Below, in pieces: positions 43,867-57,466 of a stretch of 64,000 nucleotides of DNA. Source of the stretch: Fragum whitleyi. Lineage: Eukaryota; Mollusca; Bivalvia; Cardiida; Cardiidae. Below the pieces are notes generated by a model. It was not told the DNA's origin and did not search any database. It saw only the letters and a program-made list of their open reading frames with translations. The stretch covers positions 17,914,026-17,978,025 of the forward strand of contig OX411545.1 of the NCBI GenBank assembly GCA_948146395.1, given 5' to 3'. The first letter of the stretch is position 1. Each line of letters starts with the position of its first letter. The position numbers were made by a program, and so were the translations under genes.

Positions 43867-44179
43867 TAAAATCGACAAATAATCTCTTCATTCCATAAGC
43901 GTAAAACAAAAACACAATTTCTGTGTTTTACGGTAACGGCTGATTTAAATTTTAATTTCCCGATTTAATTTGGTATTTAATGACTATTCATTCAATTTCG
44001 TCTTGTATTTGCTTTACAACGAGAGTAGTTTCCATCCGAAAGAACAGACAGTGTGGGAAACAAAGTTGTTTCTAATAAGCAGAAACTCCGTTGAATCTTT
44101 ATAATTGATAGTAAAAGCTGTATTTGTTGAAGCAATCAATGTCTGGAGAAGGAGTTAAAGACAGTAATTATATTCTTAC

Positions 44180-45152
44180 GTTATTCTTACCTTACGTTTA
44201 GAGGTTTTCACTTTGCCTTTTGACTCATATGCATATTCAATTTGACATTATTGCTCTCAAGAGCATTATTTAATATTTGACATTAAGATATTAAAGCTGC
44301 TCTTTCACAGATCTGGAAGATGTAATTTTTGAAAATTTTCATAAAACCAATTGGAAGTAACGACTTTATCATGTTGGAGCCTTTAAAATAATAAGATTCA
44401 ATCTTGTGAAGCATGGAAAGAAAGACTGGTGTTTCCGAATTTAGCAAAAAATCATTCTGAAAAATTAAGCATCTACTAACGCCTTAAAAAATATTCTTCA
44501 ATTTCGAGCCAACTATTTACACATCTGAATTTCACATGTTTGTCTTACTCAATCAAAGATAAAGGTTAAAGTGTTTGACAGCTGGAAACCTCATTTCATT
44601 TCCAGCAAAATTGAAAGATTATTCACGGAAAATAACGATTTTGTTATTCATAGACTGGAAATAAATATACTGGGTCCCTTTCTGATCTTGCCGTTTCGAG
44701 AAAATTAGTGACAAAATTACTGAAATATGTTGTATACCATCCACTTCAACAAATTGATTTATGGTAATAAGTATTTGACCTCAGTTCGATCATACATGTA
44801 CCATTAAACTCAAATCTCCTTTGAAGTATTTTTGTTTAAGCATGGACTGTAACAGTGCTGACCGAGGTTTCCTAATGATTTCATTATTACCTTAAGTTTT
44901 GTGGGATTTAACTTTGCCTTTTGACTCTTGTGCATGATCAATTTGACATAAATGCTTTCAAGAGCTACATAATAAAAAAGAAATATACAGGCAATTCTAA
45001 TATTTTACACTAGAATATTAATTAACTGCCGCCCTCATCGTCGTATAACCCCCTTCAAAATTTGATTAATGGTAGTGGGTATTTGTTCTCAGTTCGATCA
45101 TACATGCACTCTAAAAATCTTTTCTCCTCTAAAGCATTTTGTTTATATCTTC
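44180..45152 (+). repeat. Diverged two-part tandem duplication with family C fragment
   Basis: TTTAACTTTGCCTTTTGACTC-type sequence recurs at 44205 and 44907, and CTCAGTTCGATCATACATG at 44780 and 45088, in the same order. A partial family C arm (GTAACAGTGCTGACCGAGGTTTCC) lies at 44848-44880. Confidence 0.65.
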
Positions 45153-46354
45153 TTTCTGTTCTTCTCCTCTTCCAATACTGCATGTATCCAAAATTAGGGC
45201 TCACATGCCATTGTTTCAGATCCGTTTGATTTAATCTAATATCTTATAATTAACTTCATGAAAATACAGCTTAAGGTTTATTTGCAACATTGTTTACGGT
45301 GGATAAAACAAGGTGAGTAGTGTTGGTTTTAAAGCTCTTAAATTGAATGTGACTGTGGAATCTATGATTTCATATTTCCGAGTAACAAAAAAGGGGGGTT
45401 TTGCATTTAATTACTTTAAACATACTTTTTCAAACGATGTGCCAATATTTTACTTTATTTTACAAAATGAAATAAATGCACCATCTTCCGCCATTAAATG
45501 AAAGGTTTGGCAATATACATACTATTTCCTATCCTTTAATACGTTAAGTGAAAGGGAAAAAAATATTGCTGATTCGGTCACACCATTCTTTCGTCGAGAA
45601 ATAAAACATAGACTTGTGTTACCCGTTTTCATCTAGACCTTTGCGCAATCAACTCTGAAACATGCTAGTATTTTGGTAACACTATCTTCTTTATTCTTCC
45701 TAATTCGACCGAGTCCTCAAGCACGCCCGTGTGTTTTGTTCTTTCTAATTATCAAAGTAATTTGTCATCTTGGCTATCACAGGGTAATTTGTGTCGTCCC
45801 GTAACTTAATTTTCAAAATCATATCACGTGCAATTTATTGGGTTTTCTGAGACACTAAATGCTGCTCAAGAAAGAAAACACTACTCGAGAAGCACTAAAT
45901 CTAAAAATACTTCCAGGCGTTTTCAAATGAAAGCAATTTACCATTGGTCGAAAAATACCGTTTTACTCTTCATATTGTCTTTTTGTGACATTTTCAATTA
46001 AGGTTAAGGAACTTTGAGTAGTACAGATGTTTTCAAACTAAATCTCTGTTTATTTACCCCATTTTAATATTTTCGCCAAAAAATGACTGAATGAATGAAT
46101 CTGCAACTACCTTAGATATCTTGATTTATGTAAGTTCCATAGAAATCCGTAAGAGAATGTTTCAAATTGCATACGAGGCACACAAATATAATTAAATCCT
46201 TCTTATAGATATAAATATACAGTCTCTGGAAGATTCTATAATTGTTTTATTTGAAATTTTTAGCGGACCAAAACACTACCTTTATAACACTTTTGCAAAC
46301 GCAATGTTCTGAGATCAAAATTGCCTTGTCTTGTGCTCTCGATCCAAAGAACGT
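45153..46354. other. Noncoding, nothing recognised
   Basis: No supported frame longer than 62 codons and no placed repeat. Confidence 0.4.
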
Positions 46355-46519
46355 TTAAGGTAGTGGACCCATAATAGTTCAGCAATATTTTTGAAGTAAC
46401 TAGCTTTAACAGTGTTAACCAAGGCTTCCTTATGATTTTCAATAGGAAACCTCGATCAACATTGTGAAAGACCACAAGTTCCGAAATGTTACGGAACTTT
46501 TACGGGTACACTACCTTAA
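46355..46519. mobile_element. Family C foldback element, complete
   Basis: TTAAGGTAGTGGACCCATAA at the left and TTTTACGGGTACACTACCTTAA at the right; internal ACCAAGGCTTCC / GGAAACCTCG arms. Confidence 0.87.
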
Positions 46520-46529
46520 AACTTAAAAT

Positions 46530-46578
46530 TGTACCCCGCTTTGCAAGTAAGCACATGTGCAAAGCAGGATACCGTTTC
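46530..46578. repeat. Short hairpin
   Basis: GTACCCCGCTTTGCA pairs imperfectly with TGTGCAAAGCAGGATAC. Confidence 0.5.
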
Positions 46579-46664
46579 TTTGACGCGGGCTTTCTGCACT
46601 TGTCAAAATTCGTAAAACCAAGAGACCCAGACGGCGATAAAATGTGAACTCCCACAATGTTCCT

Positions 46665-46775
46665 CTAGACAACCAATTAATTATTATAATAAAATTATAT
46701 TGAAAGTTTCTACTCATTAATTATTGTTATCTATAGAGAAATTCATAGCTAACTTGAGTAAATAAGATTAAACCC
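46665..46775 (+). repeat. Dispersed repeat, partner at 35.0 kb
   Basis: Direct-orientation match to 34985-35095. Confidence 0.65.
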
Positions 46776-46961
46776 TTCCTCTCACTTGGGAAAGATGAAA
46801 CATATTTCGATTTACTATCACCTTAAAATGTTGCAGTTCTCGTCTAGCATTTTAGTTCGTAAAATATACATATATACGCACATACGTACATAGTAAATGC
46901 TGTCCCTTTTTTAACTCTTATTTAAGACAATTTCAATTGTAATCCGCAAATAAGCATTCGA

Positions 46962-47045
46962 CTCCGTCGGGATTCGAACCCGGGATCTCTACATCAACGT
47001 CGCTATAAAAGCTAGCATGTACGACAAGGCAGTACAAACACCCCT
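46962..47045 (-). other. tRNA-like/SINE scrap (B box)
   Basis: On the minus strand GGTTCGAATCCCGACGGAG is a good B box. A convincing A box and cloverleaf were not found. Confidence 0.35.
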
Positions 47046-48097
47046 TATACTCAACCCGGCTACATCAAGGTGACCGAGGTTTATTAGACAATCATTCAAA
47101 CAAATTTCAAGACTGAGAAAAAATGATCTCTGGCCTCTGATGTCACACATCGCACGAGGGACGACGGACATCGTACATCCACAAAAGTTCAATTTGAGCA
47201 TCCTAGCTCAAGGGCCCGTTTTACTTAACATCTTGCGAAAAAAGTAATCGTTAGTCAAAATCACAAATTGTACCTTGTGTTTTAAATACCCCGTAAGATT
47301 CTGACTTGCAATATCTCATTGGGAGCAAATTAATTTTTGAATTACGCAAAAAAATCGTAGGATGTTTAGAAAAACATCCATGAACTGGTGTTGGTGGCAT
47401 TTCTTCTCGAAAGAAGTTGTTATTTCGGTTGTATCAAAATACAAGAAAAAAAAGATTTTTAAAAACAATAAATAGATAATTAAAAAAATAATAATAATAA
47501 TGATACCAAATAATCGTGGTTCTTGAGAAAAGAATTTGTAGTTTAATTTTTAGCTCGTCTATTTTCGAAGAAAACCCAAGGTATTGCTATGACGTCGCGC
47601 ACGGTAATGCTAAACATTTGAAAACGCGCGTCTCCCGTTAAGTTACATCTACTATCTGTTCTAAACCTGATAGTCAATTTAACTGTTCTTCATTCGAAAT
47701 AAACCACAGGAAAGCATACTTTTGAAGTCTATTTTTTATGTGAAGTGACGAAAATCAAATTTCCGTTTAATTAAGTTTCTTTATCACTAGATTTCTTAAA
47801 TAACGTCTGTAAAACATAAAATTGTGTGTTGTTAGATTTCTCTAAGATACCTAAAATGCGTAAAATAATTCATGAAAAATGTTGAGAACCTTAAGATTTA
47901 CGCGAAAAATGTCATCATGTTAGTAGGTGAATAGAAATAGCCGTCAATGAAATAACAAACAATTGATAGAGGTTTGTTTACCGATTCAAATGTTGTAAAA
48001 CGTCAAAATTTAGCGAAAAATCGACTTGAAAAAGGGTGAAGTTTTCTCAATATCTTTATCAATAATAGATAAAATTTTGGGAAATTTCAAAATAAAA

Positions 48098-48100
<3 letters not shown>
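47046..48100. other. Noncoding, nothing recognised
   Basis: AT-rich, no placed repeat. Confidence 0.4.

Positions 48101-48129
<29 letters not shown>
48101..48129. repeat. T29 homopolymer
   Basis: Uninterrupted run of 29 T. Confidence 0.95.
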
Positions 48130-48687
48130 GTTAATATGGTTAAAAATATCAATACGTAAAAAACAACAAAATAACTAAAGGAAATGTGTGTGGACACAAT
48201 TTTCTCAATACGCGAATTTTATGGCCGATTTTCGAAATGTTTCGCTGTCGCATATCGTTATCAAAATGAATATCACAAATCATTCTACATTTTTGAAATA
48301 TTATTTTTCCCTACAATTACCTGGAAAAAATTCGTAGAGATACGTTTAAAATATAAAAATTATCACGATTTAGTTGTGTGAACATACATTTTAAAAACGT
48401 ATTGTTTCATAGGCATAATAAGACTAAGGGGCCAAGTGCAGACTACCAGGTATTTTCGGACTTGAGTTGGTGAGGTCCAGGACAACGAAACTTGTAGGGT
48501 CTGCCCTTGGTCCCCGCCTAACTTGCTGAACTAAGTCAAGACCATAATTATGTTACATATTTTTATTCTACTCTATTACACATAATGCTTAAGTTTGGCA
48601 TAATGGTGGGCGTGAACCTACAATATAACTTTCACAATTAAAAGCCAATAAATCAATAAAAGTTTTACCAATATATATACATTTTGT

Positions 48688-48895
48688 GCTCAGTTAGAGC
48701 GAAACAATAGCTCAGATGGAGCTGAAGCAAATAACGCCCAGATGGGGCCGAACAAAAAAATTCTCGGATGGAGCGGAACGAATAATGCTCAGTGGAGCGG
48801 AACGAATAATGCTGAGGTGGAGCGGAGCTAAATTAAGCTCGAATAGAGCGACAATCAACTTCGACTCAATTGGAGCCCAAAGAATTATACTCCTA
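48688..48895. repeat. 25-bp minisatellite, array 1
   Basis: About eight units near ATAATGCTCAGATGGAGCGG then AACGA, with short variants. Frames open on both strands across it (48716-48961 plus, 48712-48969 minus) are repeat-driven. Confidence 0.85.
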
Positions 48896-49883
48896 AGCAC
48901 TGTTATCATTAATTCTAAGACTTGTATGGCACCGACAAATCGTCGTAGGGCGCCGAATTGAACACACACAAAAATACTGGCCCCGAAAAACGTGGTGACC
49001 CCTAACGTGGTTGAATATATACATGAGATATATAAAAATGATAGATTATTTCAGAGAATTTTGGCTGCTGGTTGGCCACATGAAAGGAAACCCATGGCCT
49101 CCATGGGGACAGGGGTTTCGTTTCACCGCCAAAATAGAATTTTGCGCCAGCAAGCCAAAAGTTGGTTCACGCCCACATTTAATTATCCATAATACAAGGG
49201 CCTGGTTGCCTGTAAAAAATTGACTCATGCTAAATTGATAATTGATGATTGGCAAGTTGCCTTTGACACTGTCCTTGTCACATGTATGTAGATTGAAAGC
49301 CACTAGTCTGAGGTGCTTACTATAAAACCTGCGATAAAGCTCTGTTAACCTTATTGCAATTGTGAGAAATTACTGTCTGGCAGATTTGAAATCCCTTGCT
49401 AATTAGCACATTAGTTTCAACATAGGATTAAGGCAATTCAAAGAATTCGTCAGTGATGGGTAGGAGTTATTTGCTTTGGGACAATGCCCTTTTAGATAGC
49501 AAATTGAGTATTACGATTTGAAAGCGCATGTGATAATATTGTCACTTTCAACACCGTTTGGCTTTGTTTAGTTTTATCTGATTGAAGCACTGTGCTATGA
49601 ACATGCATAGGTGGGTCCATCAGAGCGAGACGAAAAACACGCTAAATAAAATTTAAAAGACACCATAGTAAATGATTTTCGAAAAATTTTAGTGAAAGCG
49701 TATAACATTGTGATGATTGCTGCTTTTAAGCCAATGCAAACGGTCTTCAATTCCTCATGTAAATAAATATCTTAATATCCTTATTAAGCCGCTTAAAAAT
49801 GTCGCTCTATAAAACACCATCCCAGAAATCTAATTAGAAATCTGAGAATCTTGCTCCAACGAAGGTACCAAAATTAACATGAA

Positions 49884-49885
<2 letters not shown>
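48896..49885. other. Noncoding, nothing recognised
   Basis: Several overlapping short frames near 49000-49300 on both strands; none carries a recognisable domain. Confidence 0.4.

Positions 49886-49926
<41 letters not shown>
49886..49926. repeat. (TA)n microsatellite
   Basis: About 20 TA repeats. Confidence 0.95.
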
Positions 49927-49927
<1 letters not shown>

Positions 49928-51202
49928 TGAATATGTGCTTTATTTTCTATCTTGAAACGAAGCCCAACTTAATCATTGACCTGTCATCTGGGTCTTTCAT
50001 AGTGGTATCCTTACAATGAACAAATTAATTTTCACTCCATGCCATTAAACACTTCGTGAAATTGGTTCTATATAATAGACATGCAAATATTTGTATATAT
50101 GATGAAATAATGCACTAAAGTTAGAGGAGGAGAAATTTAAACATCCCTTCAGCATTCAATTTTTTTTTAATTTGTTAAACTAGTTTCTATAAATGCAGAT
50201 GAAAAAAAAAACAAAAAAAAAACCCTGAACATTTCTATTTTGTGACTTACTGGTGCCCGCTATATTTCAAGTGCATCATTACCTCAAACTTAATTACCAA
50301 GGATGTGGTCGCGAAAACATATTACACTCCAACAAGATTATTTTCCTCTTGTAATTTTGACTTATGATGATATGATTGAGTAAATCTCTGTGGTTCAAGA
50401 TTAGTAAGCATTGTCTTTGATAATTGTAAGTGATGTTTTGTCATTCTGAGACTACAATAGATTTGGTTGCGCCTTTTTGTACAGGTTGGACATAGGACAT
50501 GGAATGGGATAAGGGTGCATACTATCAGTGGATTTGAAGGTAGCTATAGCATGTTGCAAGCCTTTTCCAGTTACTGATCCTTTGAAGTTTTCAATTCATT
50601 GCGGTTTTGAGCCCATAAATTGGTTGGCCAGACTCTTGGGTGTTAGTGTTGTGGCAAAAATTGGTGAGTTGATTGGGACTGCAATGTAAGAACAGGCAAG
50701 ATTTTAGCAAAAGCCATAGAATTAATCATTGCATTTTCTTTCTATCCTTTCCGGCTGGAAGGAGGAGACACCCATACATAAAAGCCACAACTTTTGTTCT
50801 ATCTCCCTGGAGGAACTGTTAGGTGAATTGCTCCACCTCAGAACTCAGATTTCAGCTGGCATATGGTTTGTGCCAACTACTAATTGCGAATCCGCAGTAA
50901 AGATAATGGTTTATACTGAAGCAAAGCTTTCCGTGACTAAATCGTGCATTTTTCAACTAGAAATTCAAAATATAGCTTAGAATAACTGCAAATTTGTTCG
51001 AACAAGACTAGGGAAAAGCTCCTGTCAAAAGCATGAAAATCGGATACATAATTGCTATTTAGCTAGACACCAGAATTTCGATTCAACTGGAGGAAGAAAT
51101 ATTACTTTGGGTAAAAAGGCTCAAGAGTTTGCCAGAATAAATATTTATTTTATTTTTCTTTTATTTTTTTTTATATTAAAAAAAGTTGATGTTAACAGCT
51201 TT
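49927..51202. other. Noncoding, nothing recognised
   Basis: A 83-codon frame at 50729-50980 has no recognisable domain. Confidence 0.4.
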
Positions 51203-51368
51203 AAAGCTGAAGCAAATAACGCCCAGATGGGGCTGAACAAATAATTCTCAGACGGAGCAGAATGAATAATGCTCAGATGGAGCGGAACGAATAATGCTCA
51301 GATCGAACCAAACAAATAATGCTCAGATGGAGCAGAATAAATAACACTCAGATGGAGTGGAACAATAG
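51203..51368. repeat. 25-bp minisatellite, array 2
   Basis: Starts with the same variant units as array 1 (AGCTGAAGCAAATAACGCCC, AGATGGGGC.GAACAAA), then four fairly regular 25-bp units. The shared unit order means the arrays are paralogous rather than independent. Confidence 0.87.
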
Positions 51369-54300
51369 CCTAACACAATGATTTCAAACAAATGAATGTT
51401 TTATGTTTGTTAAAATTGAAATGTCAATGAAACATAGGCCATGTCAAACAAAGATTTTCAAATCTTGTAAAATACAAAGTATAAGAATTTCTCTTTAATT
51501 CTTTTTATATTGGATGTAAACTGAGTAAGTTTGCGATTTTCGAGATATTTGAGACCTGAACCTCAACCGAAACTGGATAACAGGTTCTCCAGCAAGAAAC
51601 AAGGAGGCTTTTGGCTACTGGTCTAATGATTTATTTGAGTTGGACTTGAATTTGGTCAGGATGTGCAATCAAGTTAATGTTTGCCAAAATAAGAGACATT
51701 GGCCATTCATTTCTTAAGGTGATCTATTTGTGTAGTTAGTGCAGCACAACATTACCTTCAAAGTCAACCCCTAAAGGGTTCCTCCCTTTTACTGTTTACC
51801 ATCCCTATTTTCGGATAGTAAAAGTGAAGCGAGATCAATATAATGCCCTGGGTGTATTTTGACCATTATGATTTTACTTATGTACTCTGGAGGGCACAGA
51901 GGATTCTTTGGATTGGGGATAAATCATGTATTTGAACCTTGATGCACCCAGGGATAATTCTAGCTAAGAATATCATGGGGAAAAATATATAACTCTATTA
52001 GCCAACCATAATGAGGCATTCAGTAATTTGTGGCAAGAAATTTTGTTTAACTTTTAAATGAATTACAATTTCTCTTATTTAGTATTTATTCATTTATTAT
52101 TTTTTTTTTTTAAATTTTTTCTTTAATAAGGCAATTTCAGAGATTTCTGGTAGGTAAATGAGAGAATTCCTCATCATCTTGCCCCAAATTGATCCCTGAG
52201 TAACATACACATCACCTGATGCATTTGAGGATGGTATTTGGAGCGGCCATTTTCCTTGTTGTAGTCCAAATAATCTGCACTACCAGGTATAATAACAGAC
52301 TAGATCATCTTGTGCCTCTTTGCTAGTATAGACTTGTTGCTTGTGAATGGGTATGGTGCTGGTACTCAGTATGGGTATGGGGCACAGCATTCTTTTCACA
52401 GTCTCTTTTGGATGTCTTGTGCTCTCAGATTCCAGTTGACTCGGTGGATAATGAAAAAAAAGTAAAAGGAAATTTCCATAAACAAGTATTCTTAAAATAA
52501 GATGAAAAACAATAAAGCCAAATGCAAAATAGAATTCATTGCATGGGGTTATGGGTGAAATGCAGCCCATCAAAATAAGGATTCACGGTTTCCAAAAAGT
52601 AAACTAAAGACGAAGAATGAGATGGGATTCACGTGGTTTACACGAAAGATGAGCATCGATTTTGCGAGGTACTGTACAGTACAGTAGACGTACACTCATG
52701 TCAGGTAATCCTGCGTGTCGTCTAAAGCTGCACAGCTATGTGACATCAAATAAACCAAGAAAATGGCCGCTAAATATAAAAGCATAACAACCTATTTTTT
52801 CATACTCAAAATTCGATCGATTCCGCCATTTTAAACGAAAAATTTAAGTGTTTATTTTAAGGCAAAAAGATTCCCGGTTTTTTCTCTGTTTTACATTTTA
52901 ATTTTAACAGATAACAGACATTTATTTTAGGTTCTTTCCTCGACTGCGCAGGTTTAGCCGACGACAACTGCGTTGATAATACGCGACGGTGTCTCTGTTT
53001 ATCATCGTATTGTGTAATTCTAGTGACATTATGTTCTAAATAAAACGCCTTTTACATAGCCAAAATGGTCAACGAGTACATTCGTGTATTCATTTTTTTT
53101 TTTTTTGTACAAGCGGTATCTTTACACGAATTTTGTACTTGACTTTCTTAAGGGTTTACCGCGATTTGAATTCACAGAAACTGAGTCAATGGACATGAAA
53201 TTAAAAACTCATACAAAGTAATCTATTGGACCAAAACTGATATAGTAGCTTTAAAATATTACTAAATAATGCAAAATTGTTTGGATATGTGGAAAAAAAT
53301 ATCAAAAAGTGTCTTTAAAGCATGAAAATATGACACATTTACAACATTTTCTATTTGCGTTCAACTAAAGATTCAGTTGCACAATAGATAAAACAAGAAA
53401 TGTCTACATGTAGAGGAAAGGCTAAAGAACAATGAAGGAGGCTTAAATTTTGCATAAACATTTCACATAACTCACATTTTGCATCTGAAAATGACCAACT
53501 CCAGAAAAATAATTTGCAAATGGCAGACATAGAGTTTGTTTACATTTACTATTCCCACGCCAAATGATATTTCATTCATAAAAAGAAAGTAGACCGCTTC
53601 ATAACATATGGTGACCAAGTTAATAATATGTCTGAACATTTCAAGTTGTTGAATTAATTTTTACCTGTTACCTGTGCGTAAGGATCATTAAATTTCACTT
53701 TAAAGAGGAAGATGAATATCAAAACTATATGATAATCTTTGATTTTTGATTGATATTTGCAAAATAAATAAAAAAAACCCATCAAAATATAGTGGAAATA
53801 CGTATGGTTCCTTTTGGTCTCCATAGGTAAGATTATTTGAAAGATTTCTGTTGTAAAAACATCACGTGAAATCTACGTTTAGCGTAAATTAACAAAATTG
53901 GCTGATTTTATTGATTTAACTCAAATTATTTGGCGTTTCCTTCTGCCTGCATATAAGGAATGATGTAATGAACAGAAAAATGGCAAAAACTACCTTGATC
54001 TATCGATTAAGCTTTTGATTTTCCAGGTTTTCTTCGATTTTCACCTTCTTCGATTTTTCGCGGAAAAACCCAACTACACTTCCGGTTTTTGTTCTTGTGC
54101 AAAAAGTAGGCCCATTTTAATTTAGACTGGCTAGCCTGTCCTCATTTATCGATACTAGATCCTAAAGTAAGCATGGACACCATTGGTCGGTTGCTTCCTC
54201 TCGTTTCATTGGTCAAAATGTATTGAGGCCTTTGATTGGTCATCTCACGTACGAGCGTAGCGTGTTTAAACTGAAGAAAGGGAAAGAACGGAATTTATGA

Positions 54301-55047
54301 CTTTCATGGTTTTTATTGGAGCTTAATAAATAAAGTATCATATGCTAAAGATTTTGAATACACAGTTTCTACCCAGATTTTTTTTAATAAGGTTGACTTT
54401 TGATATTCAGATTAGTAATTATTATAATTTTGAAGAAACTTGACTCTCTCCTCTATTCTTCCCTCTCTCTCTATTTCCCTCTCAAAATTAATAAAACGCA
54501 TAGTTTCTAATCCCCAAAACTTAGCTCTTCGTTGTGTCAAGCGGAAAACGGTTTTGATAAAAGATAATTTATTACTGCATTTTAAAACATTATTTATAAT
54601 CAAGACAACATGCTTAAACGCTTGAAATACCGGATAATAAGATGACATTTGATAACAGTCAATTTAATTCTAAAAAAACCTGTTGTTAATAAAGTGTTTT
54701 ACAAAAAGAGTACAGAGTTTATATAAACCTATTGTTAATAAAGTGTTTTATAAAAAGAGTACAGAGCATATATTTAGAGTGCATATATTATCATACGGAA
54801 AAGGTGTCCTCCAGGGAGTTGTATTAAGTGTCCTTCGATTATACAGAAGAAAATAGGAAACATTAACGAAATTAAGTGTTACTTTTTTCCATTTTGAAAA
54901 AGTACAAATTAACGTTTTTTGAATTGCCTCACCCTTTTAAACCTGTACTCTCTAAATAAATTTCTGACGTTATAGAGAATATACCAATTAGATATGTAAA
55001 ACATTCAATCTCTGCGAGCCTCCTTTTTGAATGACTCAACCATACCT
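51369..55047. other. 3.7-kb stretch without recognised repeats or genes
   Basis: The longest stretch in which I see no mobile element. No frame above 97 codons. A small palindrome GTACTGTACAGTACAGTA sits at 52669-52686, and GACTGCGCAGGTTTAGCCGA at about 52942 is nearly repeated at 62498. It could hold introns or regulatory sequence of an adjacent gene, but nothing shows this directly. Confidence 0.4.
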
Positions 55048-55052
55048 GTCTT

Positions 55053-55325
55053 TGAATGTGGTCTGATTATTCGGTCATAAACTATTTACAACAGATAGCG
55101 AGCCGCTGGGCAGCATGCCAATGTGTGGGTAGATCAGGTGACCTTGTTCTGTTAGGAATGTATACATGCAAGAGGTATATAAAGGCGCCCACAGAGCGGT
55201 GAGCGGGGAGAGACTTCTTTGGAAGATAAGAAGACAGACAAATTTTAGTTAAACGTTTATTAAAGAAGTGTGGTGTAGTAAATTTGACTTTGATTCATTT
55301 CACCAATATAAATATTGGTGTCACA
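55053..55325 (+). mobile_element. Probable solo LTR (273 bp)
   Basis: Begins TGAATGTGGTC and ends GGTGTCACA. It is flanked by exact 5-bp repeats GTCTT (55048-55052 and 55326-55330). Inside are a TATATAAAGG box (55176-55185) in a GC-richer promoter-like context and an ATTAAA signal about 70 bp from the end, the usual U3-R-U5 layout. No second LTR or coding region is near. The family differs from the Gmr1-like LTR. Confidence 0.65.
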
Positions 55326-55330
55326 GTCTT

Positions 55331-56416
55331 ATGTTATACGATTTGCTGCAAAATATAAAGTATGATTATGACCACATTATTATCAACATGTTCTTCACAA
55401 TTCCTTGTTAATAGTAGGGCAAAATTTCACAATAGAGCTTGTGATGGTATCTCCTTTGTTCAATTGAAATTACTCAAAGGCTGAAGCTCAATTAAAGAAG
55501 TCATATTTTCATTCTGATGTATGAAATCCCAATATTTTATTCGTGTTTGAATTGAAGTGGTAGGTTTCGCAAACGAAACGTCAAAAAAGGGCCACCCACA
55601 CTTGGATTGTCTTTTGAACTCAATAACAATGATACAATATAATTAAAAGTAATTTTCAAGCGCAAATTTTGCTTATCATAATATCTTTTTTTTTCAATCT
55701 ATTACCATGAAAAAATATGTTTTCAGGATTTTTGAAAGTAAAATAATGATTTTGTCTGTCCGTCTTCATGAAACTCCTGGCCTATTACAACTTATTGTTT
55801 CTATAATAAGGGAAAAGTGAAGTGTCTTTCTCAAAATAGGTACCAATTTGCATCGAATCAAAAGAAGATGATTTTAAAGGAGCCGTTTTTTTTTTTTTGT
55901 TTTTTTTTTATATAATATCGAGTATTTCTATAAAATTAATTATGTTTGTGTAATTCACTCGTAAAGTATATTAGAATGAGTGTGTCCTATCTTTGTTTGT
56001 GAACCTTTTGACAAGATATTGATAATCGCCTATAAATTTTCATGGATAAACCCTGTACTCTCTAATTCGGACCAATCAAATCATGGATTATTTAACGAAA
56101 TCGTTGCGTTTTTCACGCGATATAACAAGTAAATAGCGAGTTATGAACGGTAAAAAATACGTGATATTTTAATTTAAAATTGGGTACCGTCGATATGAAA
56201 ATACGCATATCCAACAAAAGAAAATTGGTCATTTATTGTGTCAAAAGTTTAGTATAAAAACACAAGTTTTTAGTATATGTGTACATATTCTTACTACTTA
56301 GCAGCCTTAAGTGTGGAAAATGCGAAAAATTATCATTTACAAAGTAGACAAAAGCATCATTCTGGAACCATTTTATAGTCTAAAATTAATTTGGATTAAG
56401 CTAAAATTAAGATATT
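55331..56416. other. Noncoding, nothing recognised
   Basis: Homopolymer T tract at about 55888-55910; no gene. Confidence 0.4.
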
Positions 56417-56826
56417 AACGATCGCAGATCGTGTCTTGCGAAGCAAGACACGATCAAAGATCGTTTCGCGGTAGTACCGTTTTTTATTATTGTTATTTTT
56501 AGGACGATATATCCAATGAGTGTTTTAGACCCGACCCATCATTTTTACTATGAGAAAAAAAAAGTGATCCTTTTTTCGGAACATGGGCGCCGCCATCTTG
56601 GATTCCAGTAAGACATTTTATAACGATCGCAGATCGTGTCTTGCGAAGCAAGACACGATCAAAGATCGTTTCGCGGTAGTACCGTTTTTTATTATTGTTA
56701 TTTTTAGGACGATATATCCAATGAGTGTTTTAGACCCGACCCATCATTTTTACTATGAGAAAAAAAAAGTGATCCTTTTTTCGGAACATGGGCGCCGCCA
56801 TCTTGGATTCCAGTAAGACATTTTAT
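56417..56826. repeat. 205-bp tandem duplication, two identical units
   Basis: Unit 56417-56621 is repeated at 56622-56826 with no difference that I can see. Each unit opens with a compound palindrome: AACGATC-GCA-GATCGTGTCTTGC-GAA and its mirror ending GATCGTT. The frame 56583-56816 spans the junction and is incidental. Confidence 0.93.
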
Positions 56827-57466
56827 CAAAATTACAAGAAACATTAACGCTCTCAAGCTCTCTAATTACAAAATATGGTCTTTTTAATTGCTCAAGTAAT
56901 TATAGGAGTTTGCATATATCCAAAAAGAGTTTAAAAAGTACGAGAAATGAAAGCGAAAGTTGTTTCGGTTTACATGGTGACGTCGAACATTCGCATTGGT
57001 ACCCGATTACGCTTACCGATTCCTTAGGTTGACGCTTTCGGTGCTGGAGTCCAGAACCCATTCATTTGACATCGTTATCGGTAAGTTACTACATTGAAAA
57101 TCTTAAATCGATATGATTCGTTTCGATTTTAAGCCGTTCTATTTTAAGTCTGCCGGTTTTAGTTCGAAACCCCACCTATCTGAGGTGCAAAACAGACAAT
57201 TGACTTGTCAACTCGGCCGAATGTTTATTCGGACCATCAACAACTCGGCCACCCTCCCATGACCCGGAAAGGTCTGTCTGATCCTTCAAGCTATTGATAT
57301 TTAGATTAACTTAGTAATGTTTTTTATACAAAATTGGGCTTTACTCAATGTGTTGCTAAAGTGAAGTTTATCACTAATCAAGGGGACCCCATCAAGTTTA
57401 TGACTGAATACATGATGCAATGATGTTGTAAATATATGTTAAATATAGACGAAATTTCTTTCATCT
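56827..57466. other. Noncoding, nothing recognised
   Basis: No gene or placed repeat. Confidence 0.4.

Noticed and set aside
48712..48969. Opposed 81- and 85-codon frames
   Set aside because: Both cross the 25-bp minisatellite; the translated repeats are not protein-like.
48688..51368. CRISPR-like impression from short repeats with variable bases
   Set aside because: Units are head-to-tail with no unique spacers, and the DNA is eukaryotic.
56583..56816. 77-codon frame across the duplication junction
   Set aside because: Contains palindrome and repeated noncoding DNA; no domain.
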